Source: Cytophagales bacterium (lineage in GTDB: Bacteria > Bacteroidota > Bacteroidia > Cytophagales > Cyclobacteriaceae). Taken from it: a stretch of 21,944 nt of DNA. Of the stretch, positions 1 through 7,563 are shown in pieces. The translations under genes and the position numbers were made by a program. The DNA lies in assembly GCA_003500135.1 (NCBI GenBank), contig DNTA01000077.1:1-21944 (forward strand), in the 5' to 3' direction. The notes below the pieces were generated by a model that did no database searches, had not been told where the DNA came from, and saw only the letters and a program-made list of their open reading frames with translations. Positions within the stretch are counted from its first letter, which is position 1, and the number at the start of each line of letters is the position of its first letter.

Positions 1-192
1 ACAACTATGGGTATGCCTACATTACCTGCACACAAATCCATTGCCCCAATTTTCATCGGCTAGGTATATTAGACAGTCCCCTGCATTTGAAAAACGCTCT
101 TGGAATTCAAATAATGACAGGCTTTTAAATCTTTGCTCCATAGTTTTAGGTATTATTTCCCCTAATTTACTACATTTAGCCATATTAGCCAT
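1..192 (-). pseudogene. IS1595-family transposase, N-terminal fragment (broken)
   Basis: Reading leftwards from the ATG at 192 (or 183) gives 56 residues ending in an in-frame TAA at 24-22. The peptide contains FEFQERF, then CLIYLADENWGNGFVCR, and after the stop continues C-R-H-T-H-S-C. This is the layout of the zinc-ribbon N-terminus of IS1595 (ISXO2-like) transposases, where W-x-x-G-F-x-C-x-x-C-G-H is typical. The stop falls between the two cysteines of the first CxxC pair, so the zinc ribbon cannot be made. The window ends before any DDE/DDNK catalytic domain, so it is unknown whether the rest of the element survives to the left. No terminal inverted repeat could be identified. The family call is from memory of the motif, not a search. 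Confidence 0.6.
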
Positions 193-201
193 ATTTACAA
201 A

Positions 202-704
202 GTGCCTAAGTCAATAAAATTATTAAAGATATTCGAAAGAGATGAAAATCAATTAAAAGGTTTTTTTACTACAATTTCTTTTAACAGGATTCGAAGAAGA
301 AAATTGTAAAAGTGACTTAAGATTGGACTTCTATAATTTTATTGTATTTCTCATTCCATTTGGGCAATTATCACAATTCATCAGAAATCCGGGGAAATAA
401 ATTTAAATAACAGTTTGATTGGGCATTCCAACAAACTATCCCGCCTGGATTGGAACATTGACGAACCATTTAATCATACTTTTTCCTTTATGGATTTAAA
501 AAGCAAAAGTGAATTAAAGCATAGAATTTATTAGAAGGGGAATGGCCTTTCGAAGGAGGGCCTAAGAGTCGGGAATTTGATAAATAAAGCAATAGGTGTA
601 GAATTTTTTAATGATCACCCTTACTATCAGGTGATGATTTGGTCAGGTATTTATGTTTCAGGTTCAGATATTCGTTATATCGAAAACAAATTCACTGAAG
701 AATA
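202..704 (+). pseudogene. Decayed coding remnant, unknown family
   Basis: This stretch has no intact gene but several coding-like pieces that join only if the frame shifts. GTG at 202 opens a piece ending at the TAA at 307. A second piece in another frame runs from about 308 to a TAA near 398. A third (about 337 to 534) contains SLIGHSNKLSRLDWNIDEPF and stops at TAG 532. At 531-584 a different frame reads LEGEWPFEGGPKSREFDK. The first frame then resumes at about 583 with AIGVEFFNDHPYYQVMIW and ends at TAG 702-704. The pieces together would make a protein of about 165 residues. Base composition is very AT-rich (29 G+C among the 120 bases 241-360). I do not recognise a family. Chance open stretches cannot be excluded. 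Confidence 0.35.
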
Positions 705-716
705 GCGTGCAAAAGT

Positions 717-1505
717 TTACACCGGCGTATAATGCCGTTTCAACCAACTGGCCAGTCCGTCCAGGCCGGGGAAGAGCAGTCGCTCGGTAATATTGGCCTG
801 GTCGAGCTTGTCGCGGATCTCCCACTTGAGGCCTTTAGGGATAATGAGCTTATAAAAAAGCCCCGGGTGTTTTTCAAGCCATTTGTCCATGATAGCCACG
901 GGGTCAGACATCACCGAAAAGAAGGCATACTGGTTTTCAATGCGAGCATCAAGCGATGGCGGCTCAAAAAACAAAAGCATCAACTCTTCGCTCATCGTAT
1001 CAAATTCTTCAATAGTGGGCACCACCATTTCCATCATCTCGATCGTAAAAGTATTGGAGCCTACCTTATTCAATGCTTTCTGCAGGGGTAAGGGCAGTAG
1101 GCGGTTGACGTTGACGAAGTCCACCATCCAAATGATGCCATCCGTATCGTATCGATCCGTGTTTTGTGTGGCGAAGTGTACCGCCACAAAAGGGGAGTAG
1201 GTCCAGTCGATCAACCGGGTGGGCAGGCCATAGTGCTGCCCCATGGTCATCACCTGCCACTCGCTGGAAAAATCTTCCGTCTTGCCAAAGCGGGCATATT
1301 TGCGAAAGTTGCGGAGGATGTGGTATTCCAAATGGCTGCAATCGCCGCAGGTGCGGTAAAAACCATTGGATAGTTCATAGTTTTTATCGGAGAGGCCCCG
1401 GTAGGCAAAATCGGTTCGGAAGCGCTGGAGAGGCTCTTTCCAGGAATCGATGTAGAGCTTTTCACACAGATCGGGCCAGCTTTGGATGACAATTTCCTGA
1501 GACAT
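717..1505 (-). CDS. FRG domain-containing protein
   Basis: A 262-residue soluble protein with no signal peptide or membrane segment. It carries the two hallmarks of the FRG domain (PF08867): an F-x-Y-R-G turn at residues 33-37 (FAYRGLSD) and the block QHYGLPTRLIDWT at 90-102 followed by SPFVAVHFA. The family is named for an F/W-R-G motif and has no firmly established biochemical activity; it occurs as a solo protein and attached to other domains, often in accessory DNA. The C-terminal 100 residues match nothing I recognise. The gene is GC-rich for the window (71 of the 120 bases 721-840 and 68 of 1201-1320 are G or C), against 24% in the decayed DNA just downstream. Start ATG 1505 gives the expected domain with a short lead. 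It has no operon partner: a terminator for the next gene lies directly upstream. Confidence 0.85.
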   Translation of the reverse strand: MSQEIVIQSWPDLCEKLYIDSWKEPLQRFRTDFAYRGLSDKNYELSNGFYRTCGDCSHLEYHILRNFRKYARFGKTEDFSSEWQVMTMGQHYGLPTRLIDWTYSPFVAVHFATQNTDRYDTDGIIWMVDFVNVNRLLPLPLQKALNKVGSNTFTIEMMEMVVPTIEEFDTMSEELMLLFFEPPSLDARIENQYAFFSVMSDPVAIMDKWLEKHPGLFYKLIIPKGLKWEIRDKLDQANITERLLFPGLDGLASWLKRHYTPV

Positions 1506-1586
1506 TATTATATCAATGATTGTGGAGTCAAATTAGTGAAATTGTCTGAAGTAGAAAGGATGGTTTATGTTAATAAAACAAAAAAA

Positions 1587-1608
1587 ACCGCAACTCGAAG
1601 GCTGCGGT
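1587..1608 (-). terminator. Intrinsic terminator of the outer-membrane receptor gene
   Basis: Arms ACCGCA (1587-1592) and TGCGGT (1603-1608) form a 6-bp GC-rich stem with a 10-nt interior that can extend slightly. Read on the minus strand, the hairpin is followed by a run of seven or more T residues (the A-run 1579-1586). It lies 29 bp beyond the stop of the minus-strand receptor gene and upstream of the FRG gene, so it separates the two transcription units. Confidence 0.8.
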
Positions 1609-1636
1609 CGTATTACCAAATTGCAACTAAAATACC

Positions 1637-4096
1637 TTAGAAGTCGCCTCCCATATCCATTCCGCCGCCTCCGTCGCCGCGTTCTCTTCGGTCAGGGCGG
1701 TAGTTGTTGATCTTAAAGCTTAAGGTCAGCATAATAATCTGCGATTCCCGGTCGCGAAAACTCGTGGAGGTAAAATTGGTTCCGTTGGAGGTATACTCGA
1801 AATTCATGGTATCAAAAATATCCCTTGCCTGCAGAGTGGCCGATAGCTTGTTTTTAAACATATCCTGTCGCACCGAAACATTAAATCCATACATGCCCTG
1901 ACGTTCCCCCTGAGCGGTTACCGTCGGACCCATCCAAATGGTATTCAATTGTAATCTGGTATTTTTGGCCGCTTTCCAGGTCGCGTTCAAACGACCATCC
2001 ACATTCGTACTGCTCTGGTCCACCGGTTGTTCGCCCAGGTCACCAAACACCTGGTAGTTGTATACATTTCCGGAGATATTGAAAGAAAGCTTTTTAGATG
2101 GGAAATAGTTGACCGAAAGCTCGGCGCCTGTTGCTTTGTCGTTACTAAGGTTTTGCCATGAATAGATGATCACATTCGGATCAGTAGGGTCAGTACTTTG
2201 CACCCTGGTGATCTTGTTTCTGGTAATACGGTGATACCCTTCTATACCTACAAATACTTTTTCAAACTCGCGCTGAACACCAAACTCATAGGAATCGATA
2301 TATTCTGGTTCAAGTGCAGGGTTACCAGCCCTTTTCGTAAATTGGTCGCGCTGATATACAAATGGGTCCAGATACCATGAGCGTGGACGGTCGATCCGAC
2401 GACTGTAGCTGGTATAGACCTCGATCTGTTCACCGATAGGTTTTGATAAATGAAGGGTGGGGAACCAGTCCATCCGGTTGATGGAATATACGCTATCGAT
2501 GCTCACATTCTCCAAAGAGCGATCGGTATATTCACCTCTTAGGCCAATCATATATTCAAGAAAACTGAGCTTACTGGCGTAGGTAGCATAAAAGCCATGA
2601 ATGTCCCTTTCAAAATTTGAGGTGTTTCGAATATCCGGATCAACGGGCCAGTCGTTGGTTTCGGGATCCCAGGTGCTGAAAGTGAAATTTTCCTGCTCAA
2701 TATCTTTCCGCCATTGATACCCCGCTTCCAGCTTAGCTTGATTGGCAAAAGTGTGGGTATAATCCGTCTTGAAACGATATTCACTTTCTGTTGAAGTTTC
2801 AAATCCTAATGTCCTGAATGGCGCTTCCCCTGTTGGATTACCGTTTTCATCCAGGAAGTCGCTATTCTGAAAATCATTGTTTTCACCAGTACTTCCTGCA
2901 TAGTAAAAGTAAGTAACCAGGTTTTGATTTTCGCCAATGTCCCAGTTCCAGGTAAGGTCTGAATTAAAATACCGCCCATCCCGACGGAATGAGCTGAAGT
3001 TGTCAATATAGGTGGTCTCTGACGTGGGTTCTGTGGTAGTGATTTGGTCTTCATTGCTCTCTCTGCCAAAGGCGTAATTGCCCATGTTGAGGTTCATACT
3101 TAATTTGTGATTGTCGTTCAGTTGGTAGCCCACTCCCGCCCTGACGCTTTCACCTTCGCGTTTGAAAAATCCGTCTGATGTGGTATTGAGAAATAGGGAT
3201 GTATCGCCGAGGTCGGTAATGCGTTCTCCGGTTCCCTCTCCCAGAAACTTGCGATCCTGGTAGTTCAGTCCTAGAAAGAAATTCCATTTACCGCGGTTCA
3301 TATTCACCAGGCCATCCACCTGGTATTTATCGTTGGTGCCCACCATGGCATTCACTACGCCATTCATTCCGGCTTCCCGTTTCTTCTTAAGTACAATATT
3401 AATAATACCGGCCACACCATCCGGATCGTATTTCGCTGATGGGTTGGTGATGATTTCAATATTTTCAATGCTGCTTGCCGGGGTTTGCTGCAAAACTTCC
3501 GATGGATCCAAAACGGTGGGCTTACCGTCGATGAACACTGTGAAATTACTGCTTCCTCTCAGCAGCACATTACCTTCAATATCCACCTGAATGCTGGGGA
3601 TGTTTTCAAGCGCCATTACTGCATTTCCGCCGGTTGCGGCGATGTTGTCGGATACATTGATCACCTTTTTGTCGACGCGGTAATCCACCTGGGTTCTTTC
3701 GGCAGTCACCTCGATCTCCTCAAGCTGCGATACTGCAGGCGCAACTTTTATTACACCCACATTGACCACCTTCTGTCCGGGTGATAATTTGATATTGCTT
3801 ACCTGATTTTTATCGTAACCGATAAACTTGGCCTCGGCATAAAACTGGCCAAATGGCAAATTTTCAACAACAAAGGTACCGGTAGCGTCGGCCATTGAGC
3901 CGGTGACCATAGAAGAGTCTTGTACATCGTAAATTATAATATTGGCAAATTCCAGTGGCATTCCCGTCTCACTGTCAATGACTTTACCGGCTATTTTACC
4001 AGCTTTTGCACCAACTCCAACATTTACCGGGGCCTGTGCGCCGGAAGTCCACACGATGCTGATCCATAATAAAAATAGTAATCCTGCTTTTTTCAT
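1637..4096 (-). CDS. TonB-dependent receptor-type outer-membrane beta-barrel protein
   Basis: 819 residues. Residues 1-22 are a Sec signal peptide ending A-Q-A. Residues about 33-115 form a CarboxypepD_reg-like beta-sandwich (GKIAGKVIDSETGMPLEFAN), which precedes the plug in many Bacteroidota receptors. Residues about 125-235 are a plug domain (VFIDGKPTVL, ASSIENIEIITNPSAKYDP, GIINIVLKK). The rest is a long barrel of the OMP_b-brl_3 type (PF14905), ending in a glycine/methionine-rich tail and a terminal Phe, as outer-membrane barrels often do. No SusD-like lipoprotein is next to it, so it is not a classical SusCD glycan pair. The substrate cannot be told from sequence. GGGAAAG, just before the ATG, is one of the few possible ribosome-binding sites in the window. 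The gene has its own terminator and forms a single unit. Confidence 0.9.
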   Translation of the reverse strand: MKKAGLLFLLWISIVWTSGAQAPVNVGVGAKAGKIAGKVIDSETGMPLEFANIIIYDVQDSSMVTGSMADATGTFVVENLPFGQFYAEAKFIGYDKNQVSNIKLSPGQKVVNVGVIKVAPAVSQLEEIEVTAERTQVDYRVDKKVINVSDNIAATGGNAVMALENIPSIQVDIEGNVLLRGSSNFTVFIDGKPTVLDPSEVLQQTPASSIENIEIITNPSAKYDPDGVAGIINIVLKKKREAGMNGVVNAMVGTNDKYQVDGLVNMNRGKWNFFLGLNYQDRKFLGEGTGERITDLGDTSLFLNTTSDGFFKREGESVRAGVGYQLNDNHKLSMNLNMGNYAFGRESNEDQITTTEPTSETTYIDNFSSFRRDGRYFNSDLTWNWDIGENQNLVTYFYYAGSTGENNDFQNSDFLDENGNPTGEAPFRTLGFETSTESEYRFKTDYTHTFANQAKLEAGYQWRKDIEQENFTFSTWDPETNDWPVDPDIRNTSNFERDIHGFYATYASKLSFLEYMIGLRGEYTDRSLENVSIDSVYSINRMDWFPTLHLSKPIGEQIEVYTSYSRRIDRPRSWYLDPFVYQRDQFTKRAGNPALEPEYIDSYEFGVQREFEKVFVGIEGYHRITRNKITRVQSTDPTDPNVIIYSWQNLSNDKATGAELSVNYFPSKKLSFNISGNVYNYQVFGDLGEQPVDQSSTNVDGRLNATWKAAKNTRLQLNTIWMGPTVTAQGERQGMYGFNVSVRQDMFKNKLSATLQARDIFDTMNFEYTSNGTNFTSTSFRDRESQIIMLTLSFKINNYRPDRRERGDGGGGMDMGGDF

Positions 4097-4157
4097 GACT
4101 TTCCCTTAATCCTCAGCTATAACCACCTGATACTGTTTTAGTTTAAAAAGATGTTGT

Positions 4158-4188
4158 AACAATAATTGTTTTTATGTTAAGTTATTGT
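4158..4188 (-). promoter_or_regulatory. Inverted repeats upstream of the receptor gene
   Basis: 62-92 bp upstream of the receptor start lies the near-perfect palindrome AACAATAATTGTT (4158-4170). Its left half can also pair, as ACAATAA (4159-4165), with TTATTGT (4182-4188). The arrangement allows either a short operator dyad or a longer weak hairpin in the leader. The AT-rich composition makes chance palindromes likely, so this is only a candidate regulatory site. Confidence 0.25.
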
Positions 4189-4313
4189 AAAAATTACACT
4201 TATAGCGATATATTTACGTTAACGGTAATAGCCTCTAAAACTTAAGATGACAGTTCGGGCATTAACTTGCGGTGTGATGAATTATTGTGGAAAAAATAAT
4301 GGGCAATCCCGGC

Positions 4314-5240
4314 TCACTTTTCAATTTCCACTTGTTTAATGGTATTTTCAATGGCGGTTTTGGGATCACTTGCCTTCCATCCGAAACGTTTCTCGAATTT
4401 ATCAGACTTAAAGATGTAGTCGCGGTCGTACTGATATAGCATTTCTGTGAATTCACGAATGGTGGGTACAAAAATGCCGGCCAGTTGAACCATCAACTTT
4501 GGTAAGGTGGAATATTTGGGTTCCATTTTCATTTGTGCAGCTACCATTTCAATCCAGTCTTTACCTGTACGCGGCGACTGGTCGGTGGGCAAATGCCAGG
4601 TTTGCTGGTAAGCATCATCAGTATTGCCAAGTTGTGCGGTCGCCTTTGCGGCATCTTTCTCCCAAATGAACTGATGAAGCTTATCATCACGCCCAAACCA
4701 GTTGGCTTTTTTTCCACTAAGGTAATTCTTGATCACCATTTCCGTCAGTACGCTGTTTTTGACACTTATGAAGTCCGGTGCGCGGGCAATCAGTGCCGTG
4801 ATGGAATGGTCAGCCATGTGTTGCAATAGTAAATCTGCGATTTCAGCGCGTACCTTTCCTTTCTTGCTTACCGGTCTGAAAGGCGTGTCTTCTGTCATAT
4901 GGTCCAGATGAGCAGGGTCGTACATGTACATGTTGTCAAAAAAGACGAGTTTTGCCTTGTGCTTCTGGCAGGCTTGTATGGTGTTGGCCATGATATCGGG
5001 CCATTTTTGCTTCCAGATTTTTTTATTGTAGGGCAATCCGACGACCAGATAAACTATTTCCGAACCTTTTATTGATGCATCGAGGCTTCCTGCATTAGTC
5101 AGGTCTGCGGAAACAAGCTCATCGCTTTCATTTACTTTTTTCGGGTTTCGGCTTACCAACCTGACCTGGTTGGTATATCTGGTCAATTCTTTGGCTAAAT
5201 GGGTGCCAATAGCGCCTCCGGCTCCGAGGATGGTTTGCAT
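4314..5240 (-). CDS. NAD(P)-binding epimerase/dehydratase-like protein
   Basis: 308 residues with an N-terminal Rossmann fold: GAGGAIG at residues 6-12 is the glycine-rich dinucleotide loop, and LVSRNPKK after the second strand suggests NADP preference (inference from the basic residues). The fold continues as in extended/atypical short-chain dehydrogenases of the NAD-dependent epimerase family (IVYLVVGLPY at about 62-71, KLVFFDNMYMYDP at about 96-108). The usual Tyr-x-x-x-Lys catalytic pair is not evident, as in many atypical members that act on unknown substrates or only sense NADPH. The gene stands alone, about 220 bp upstream of the receptor gene. The overlapping reading frame at 4262-4471 is a shadow. 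The substrate is unknown. Confidence 0.8.
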   Translation of the reverse strand: MQTILGAGGAIGTHLAKELTRYTNQVRLVSRNPKKVNESDELVSADLTNAGSLDASIKGSEIVYLVVGLPYNKKIWKQKWPDIMANTIQACQKHKAKLVFFDNMYMYDPAHLDHMTEDTPFRPVSKKGKVRAEIADLLLQHMADHSITALIARAPDFISVKNSVLTEMVIKNYLSGKKANWFGRDDKLHQFIWEKDAAKATAQLGNTDDAYQQTWHLPTDQSPRTGKDWIEMVAAQMKMEPKYSTLPKLMVQLAGIFVPTIREFTEMLYQYDRDYIFKSDKFEKRFGWKASDPKTAIENTIKQVEIEK

Positions 5241-5322
5241 AGGTCTTTTCTTAAATTGTACGGAATTTATGCATTCAGAGGTGTTGGGTTATGGTTTATT
5301 TGATAAGTGGCGCCTATTTAGT

Positions 5323-5502
5323 TTATTGTTCAATAGAAATTGCCTGAAAGGAAGTTAGCCCGCCCTTATCGAACGAATAAGAAATTTCCATAGGATTACA
5401 GCAAACCTCACAATCCTCGATATACTGTTGTGGCCCAGGCATGATTTCCAGTATCATTGAAATACCGGCCCCGCAATACGGGCAATTGAAGAAATGCTCC
5501 AT
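5323..5502 (-). CDS. CPXCG motif-containing cysteine-rich protein
   Basis: A 59-residue protein running from ATG 5502 to TAA 5323. It begins MEHFFNCPYCGAGISM and continues with D-C-E-V-C-C-N-P at residues 30-37. CPYCG (C7, C10) plus CEVC (C31, C34) is the pattern of the small CPXCG/Cys_rich_CPXG family (PF14255), a putative zinc ribbon of unknown function found in many Gram-negative bacteria at 55-65 residues. Two CxxC pairs about 20 residues apart are sufficient for one tetrahedral zinc site. It has no signal peptide. It lies 82 bp upstream of the epimerase-like gene on the same strand and could share its transcript. Confidence 0.85.
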   Translation of the reverse strand: MEHFFNCPYCGAGISMILEIMPGPQQYIEDCEVCCNPMEISYSFDKGGLTSFQAISIEQ

Positions 5503-5551
5503 TTAACGTGTATTTAAACTGATCCCTTAAAAAATCACATTTATTGGGTTG

Positions 5552-5573
5552 AAAAGGTGAATTTCCACCTTTT
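5552..5573. promoter_or_regulatory. Perfect 8-bp hairpin between divergent small genes
   Basis: AAAAGGTG (5552-5559), loop AATTTC, CACCTTTT (5566-5573), then more T residues. It has the shape of an intrinsic terminator on either strand, but it lies between the divergent genes at 5502 (minus) and 5633 (plus), where no gene reads into it. It may be a leader hairpin for one of them, or the end of a small unannotated RNA. Confidence 0.4.
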
Positions 5574-5632
5574 TTCTTTTTCTAAACCTCTAATTATTCG
5601 TAATAATAAATAAGCCAACATAGTTTATATCT

Positions 5633-5830
5633 ATGACAACCACGACGGATGACAAATACGAAATTCAAAGACTTAAACAATCGGTAGATAGGTGGCGTCA
5701 CCGCTATTACCAGAATCAATATACGTTGAATTTGGTTCTTGAAAAATTTAAGGACGAGGATCCTGAGCTTTTTGAAAGGGTGATGCATGAACTGGCGCCG
5801 GATAGGATGTTTGAGGAGTTGAAGGGATGA
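5633..5830 (+). CDS. Small hypothetical protein, likely helical
   Basis: 65 residues starting MTTTTDDKYEIQRLKQSV and ending DRMFEELKG. It is rich in charged residues (KFKDEDPELFERVMHE) with heptad-like hydrophobics at 11-30, so a helical hairpin or short coiled coil is likely. It has no signal peptide, cysteines or known motif. Coding status is supported by the orderly amino-acid mix, by the hairpin and AT-rich region upstream, and by the terminator-like hairpin right after the stop. I do not recognise the family. Confidence 0.6.
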   Translation: MTTTTDDKYEIQRLKQSVDRWRHRYYQNQYTLNLVLEKFKDEDPELFERVMHELAPDRMFEELKG

Positions 5831-5863
5831 AAAACTGGCCTGGAGGGTTGATTTCCCGGGCCA
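5830..5863 (-). terminator. Terminator of the ars operon, possibly bidirectional
   Basis: TGGCC (5836-5840) pairs with GGCCA (5859-5863), and GGG (5845-5847) with CCC (5855-5857) inside. On the minus strand the hairpin is followed by TTTTT (5834-5830). It begins 8 bp after the last ars gene stops and sits between that gene and the convergent 65-aa gene, so it can insulate both. Confidence 0.65.
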
Positions 5864-5870
5864 TTATTGA

Positions 5871-6644
5871 TTAGCTCTTTATGTCTTCTGCGATCAATTT
5901 CATCAACCACATCATTTCGCTGGCGATCTGTTTCGATCTTTCTGCATACCTTGTTTCTTCTTCAGATGTATTATCAGCTTCTTTGGGGTCTTCATAAGTC
6001 AGGGCAAACCTTGCCTCGGCACCCGGTACGATCGGACAATTGGCATCGGCATCCGAGCAGGTCATTACGGCGCCAAACCCTGATTTCGGATTAAACATAT
6101 CGTCGTACTTTTTGGAGAAACATTCCAAAGGAGGGGCTTCGCCACTGAAATGTACCAGGTAATGTGGATTTTGTCCTCCGGGGTTTTCAATTCTCATTCC
6201 GGCATCCGAAACAGCTTTAACGGCCCTGGGATTGAAAGCAGTAGCTTCCGTGCCACCGGAATAGGTTTCCAGCTTTTCCCCGAAACCGAAATACGTTGCC
6301 GCCGCTTTGGCCCAAACCTGCCCCATATGGCTTCTTCGGCTATTGTGGGTGCAAATAAAAGTCAATTGTGCCTTGCCATCTTTTTCAATTTTGCTACTAA
6401 CGTATTGCGCTATCCCTTCAATGATTTTCTGCCTTTCTTTTGCGATCTGAAGGCTTTCAGAAAGACTTGACTGAAGGTACTGTTCTATTTCAGGAAATAA
6501 GGTTACCCTTTGATCCATTTGATTTATTGTTTCGTTTTTTGTTTCTGATTCCGATCCGCCATTTTTTTGGTTACACGAAAACCAACTGCCGGTAGCAAAA
6601 AGCAATAGCAGAATGATGGAAGTTTTTGAATAGATTCCGGACAT
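5871..6644 (-). CDS. arsC: Thioredoxin-type arsenate reductase / LMW phosphatase-like protein with lipoprotein-type leader
   Basis: 257 residues from ATG 6644. That ATG overlaps the arsM stop as TAATG, so translation is probably coupled. Residues about 94-257 are the low-molecular-weight phosphatase fold: FICTHNSRRS holds the C-x5-R loop (C98, R104), CSDADANCP holds C196 and C203 spaced as the redox pair of pI258-type ArsC, and YEDP supplies D219 as the likely general acid. These cysteines and the neighbours argue for arsenate reduction rather than tyrosine dephosphorylation. Residues 1-24 read as a lipoprotein signal: basic-poor start, SIILLLLFATGSWF, then S-C24, followed by a polar linker. 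That would place the enzyme outside the cytoplasm, which is unexpected for a thioredoxin-dependent reductase. An internal ATG at residue 43, in A/T-rich sequence, would give a cytoplasmic form of usual family length. Confidence 0.8.
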   Translation of the reverse strand: MSGIYSKTSIILLLLFATGSWFSCNQKNGGSESETKNETINQMDQRVTLFPEIEQYLQSSLSESLQIAKERQKIIEGIAQYVSSKIEKDGKAQLTFICTHNSRRSHMGQVWAKAAATYFGFGEKLETYSGGTEATAFNPRAVKAVSDAGMRIENPGGQNPHYLVHFSGEAPPLECFSKKYDDMFNPKSGFGAVMTCSDADANCPIVPGAEARFALTYEDPKEADNTSEEETRYAERSKQIASEMMWLMKLIAEDIKS

Positions 6645-7516
6645 TAGCAACAAGGGCTTTTAGGTGCACAACAATCAGCAGCGGTTTCGGCTTTGTGATT
6701 TTCTGCCATTATTTTCTCACCGGGCTTTTCGGCATACACCGTTATACTGAAAATGCCGGTAGAGCCCTTCATAAATGCTGCTCTTTCTTCTTTGCCGAGG
6801 TATTTTTCCAACAAGGATTCCGGCAGGGTAATCGTTTTTTCTTTTTGGAGCTTAATATTCTGAAAACCCTGCGCTTCGATCAATCCGAGATATTCAGATT
6901 TTTGTATGGCCCCCGCCACGCATCCGGCATACATTTCGGCATCCTTGCGCAAAGCCTCCGGCAATTTACCTACCATTACAATATCCGAAATGCTGAAATG
7001 CCCGCCGGGTTTCAATACCCTGAATATTTCGCTGATCACCTGTGATTTGTCCGGAACCAGATTGAGCACACAATTACTTACGATCACATCGGCCACGTTG
7101 TCATTCACCGGCATATTATCAATATCACCCTGGCGAAATTCTACATTATTAAAGCCTCTCTTTTCGGTATTAAGTCTTGCTCTTTGGATCATAGATCCCG
7201 TAAAGTCGATACCGATCACTTTACCTTCGGGCCCCGTTTCGTATCGCGCCACAAAACAATCGTTGCCCGCACCTGACCCAAGATCGATCACCGTATCCCC
7301 CTTGCTAATCCTTGCAAATTTGGTCGGCAGTCCGCAACCGAGGCCAAGGTCGGCGTCTGGTTCATATCCCTCCACCTCGCTGTAATCGTCCATCATAATG
7401 TTATACACCTTATTGCGGTCGGGCGCTCCGCCACAACAAGGGCCGGCCTGTTCACTTTTTGCCAGTTGGTCATATTTGTCTTTTACGATCTGCTTTAGTT
7501 TTTCATCCTGTTTCAT
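6644..7516 (-). CDS. arsM: Arsenite S-adenosylmethionine methyltransferase
   Basis: 290 residues from ATG 7516; a TTG start 18 codons upstream is in frame but less likely. ArsM transfers methyl groups from SAM to As(III), giving methylated and finally volatile arsenicals. The SAM site is DLGSGAGND (78-86) with GID at 102-104. The three conserved arsenic-binding cysteines are visible: C61 in GLGCGLP, C149 in SNCVLNL, C199 in YAGCVAGA. Additional cysteine pairs lie at 27-28 (GPCCGG) and at the very C-terminus (DCC and SPCC, 281-290); the C-terminal CC tail resembles metalloid-capturing tails in related proteins. It is the middle gene of arsR-arsM-arsC, with 47 bp to arsR and a 1-bp stop/start overlap with arsC. 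A second operator-like site lies just upstream. Confidence 0.93.
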   Translation of the reverse strand: MKQDEKLKQIVKDKYDQLAKSEQAGPCCGGAPDRNKVYNIMMDDYSEVEGYEPDADLGLGCGLPTKFARISKGDTVIDLGSGAGNDCFVARYETGPEGKVIGIDFTGSMIQRARLNTEKRGFNNVEFRQGDIDNMPVNDNVADVIVSNCVLNLVPDKSQVISEIFRVLKPGGHFSISDIVMVGKLPEALRKDAEMYAGCVAGAIQKSEYLGLIEAQGFQNIKLQKEKTITLPESLLEKYLGKEERAAFMKGSTGIFSITVYAEKPGEKIMAENHKAETAADCCAPKSPCC

Positions 7517-7529
7517 GTCCTGGTTATTT

Positions 7530-7545
7530 ATTGCAATATTACGAT
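7530..7545 (-). promoter_or_regulatory. Candidate ArsR operator, copy 2 (arsR-arsM gap)
   Basis: ATTGCAATATTACGAT on the plus strand matches 14 of 16 positions with the copy at 7907-7922, including the same partial dyad (ATCG...CGAT type, with one arm changed to ATTG). It lies 14 bp upstream of the arsM ATG, where bound ArsR would block elongation or an internal promoter. Confidence 0.65.
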
Positions 7546-7563
7546 ATATTAGTTCAAATTTTT

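Noticed and set aside
732..1489. Several plus-strand reading frames of 69-119 residues
   Set aside because: They lie antisense to the FRG gene, have atypical composition and no recognisable domain.
1637..4096. SusC-like member of a glycan utilisation locus
   Set aside because: No SusD, glycoside hydrolase or sensor gene nearby, and the barrel matches the OMP_b-brl_3 type instead.
4290..4310. Terminator after the epimerase-like gene
   Set aside because: Only a 3-bp GGG/CCC stem before the T-run; too weak to call.
6645..6653. TTG start three codons upstream for the arsenate reductase
   Set aside because: The ATG overlapping the arsM stop as TAATG is a better start and keeps the leader.
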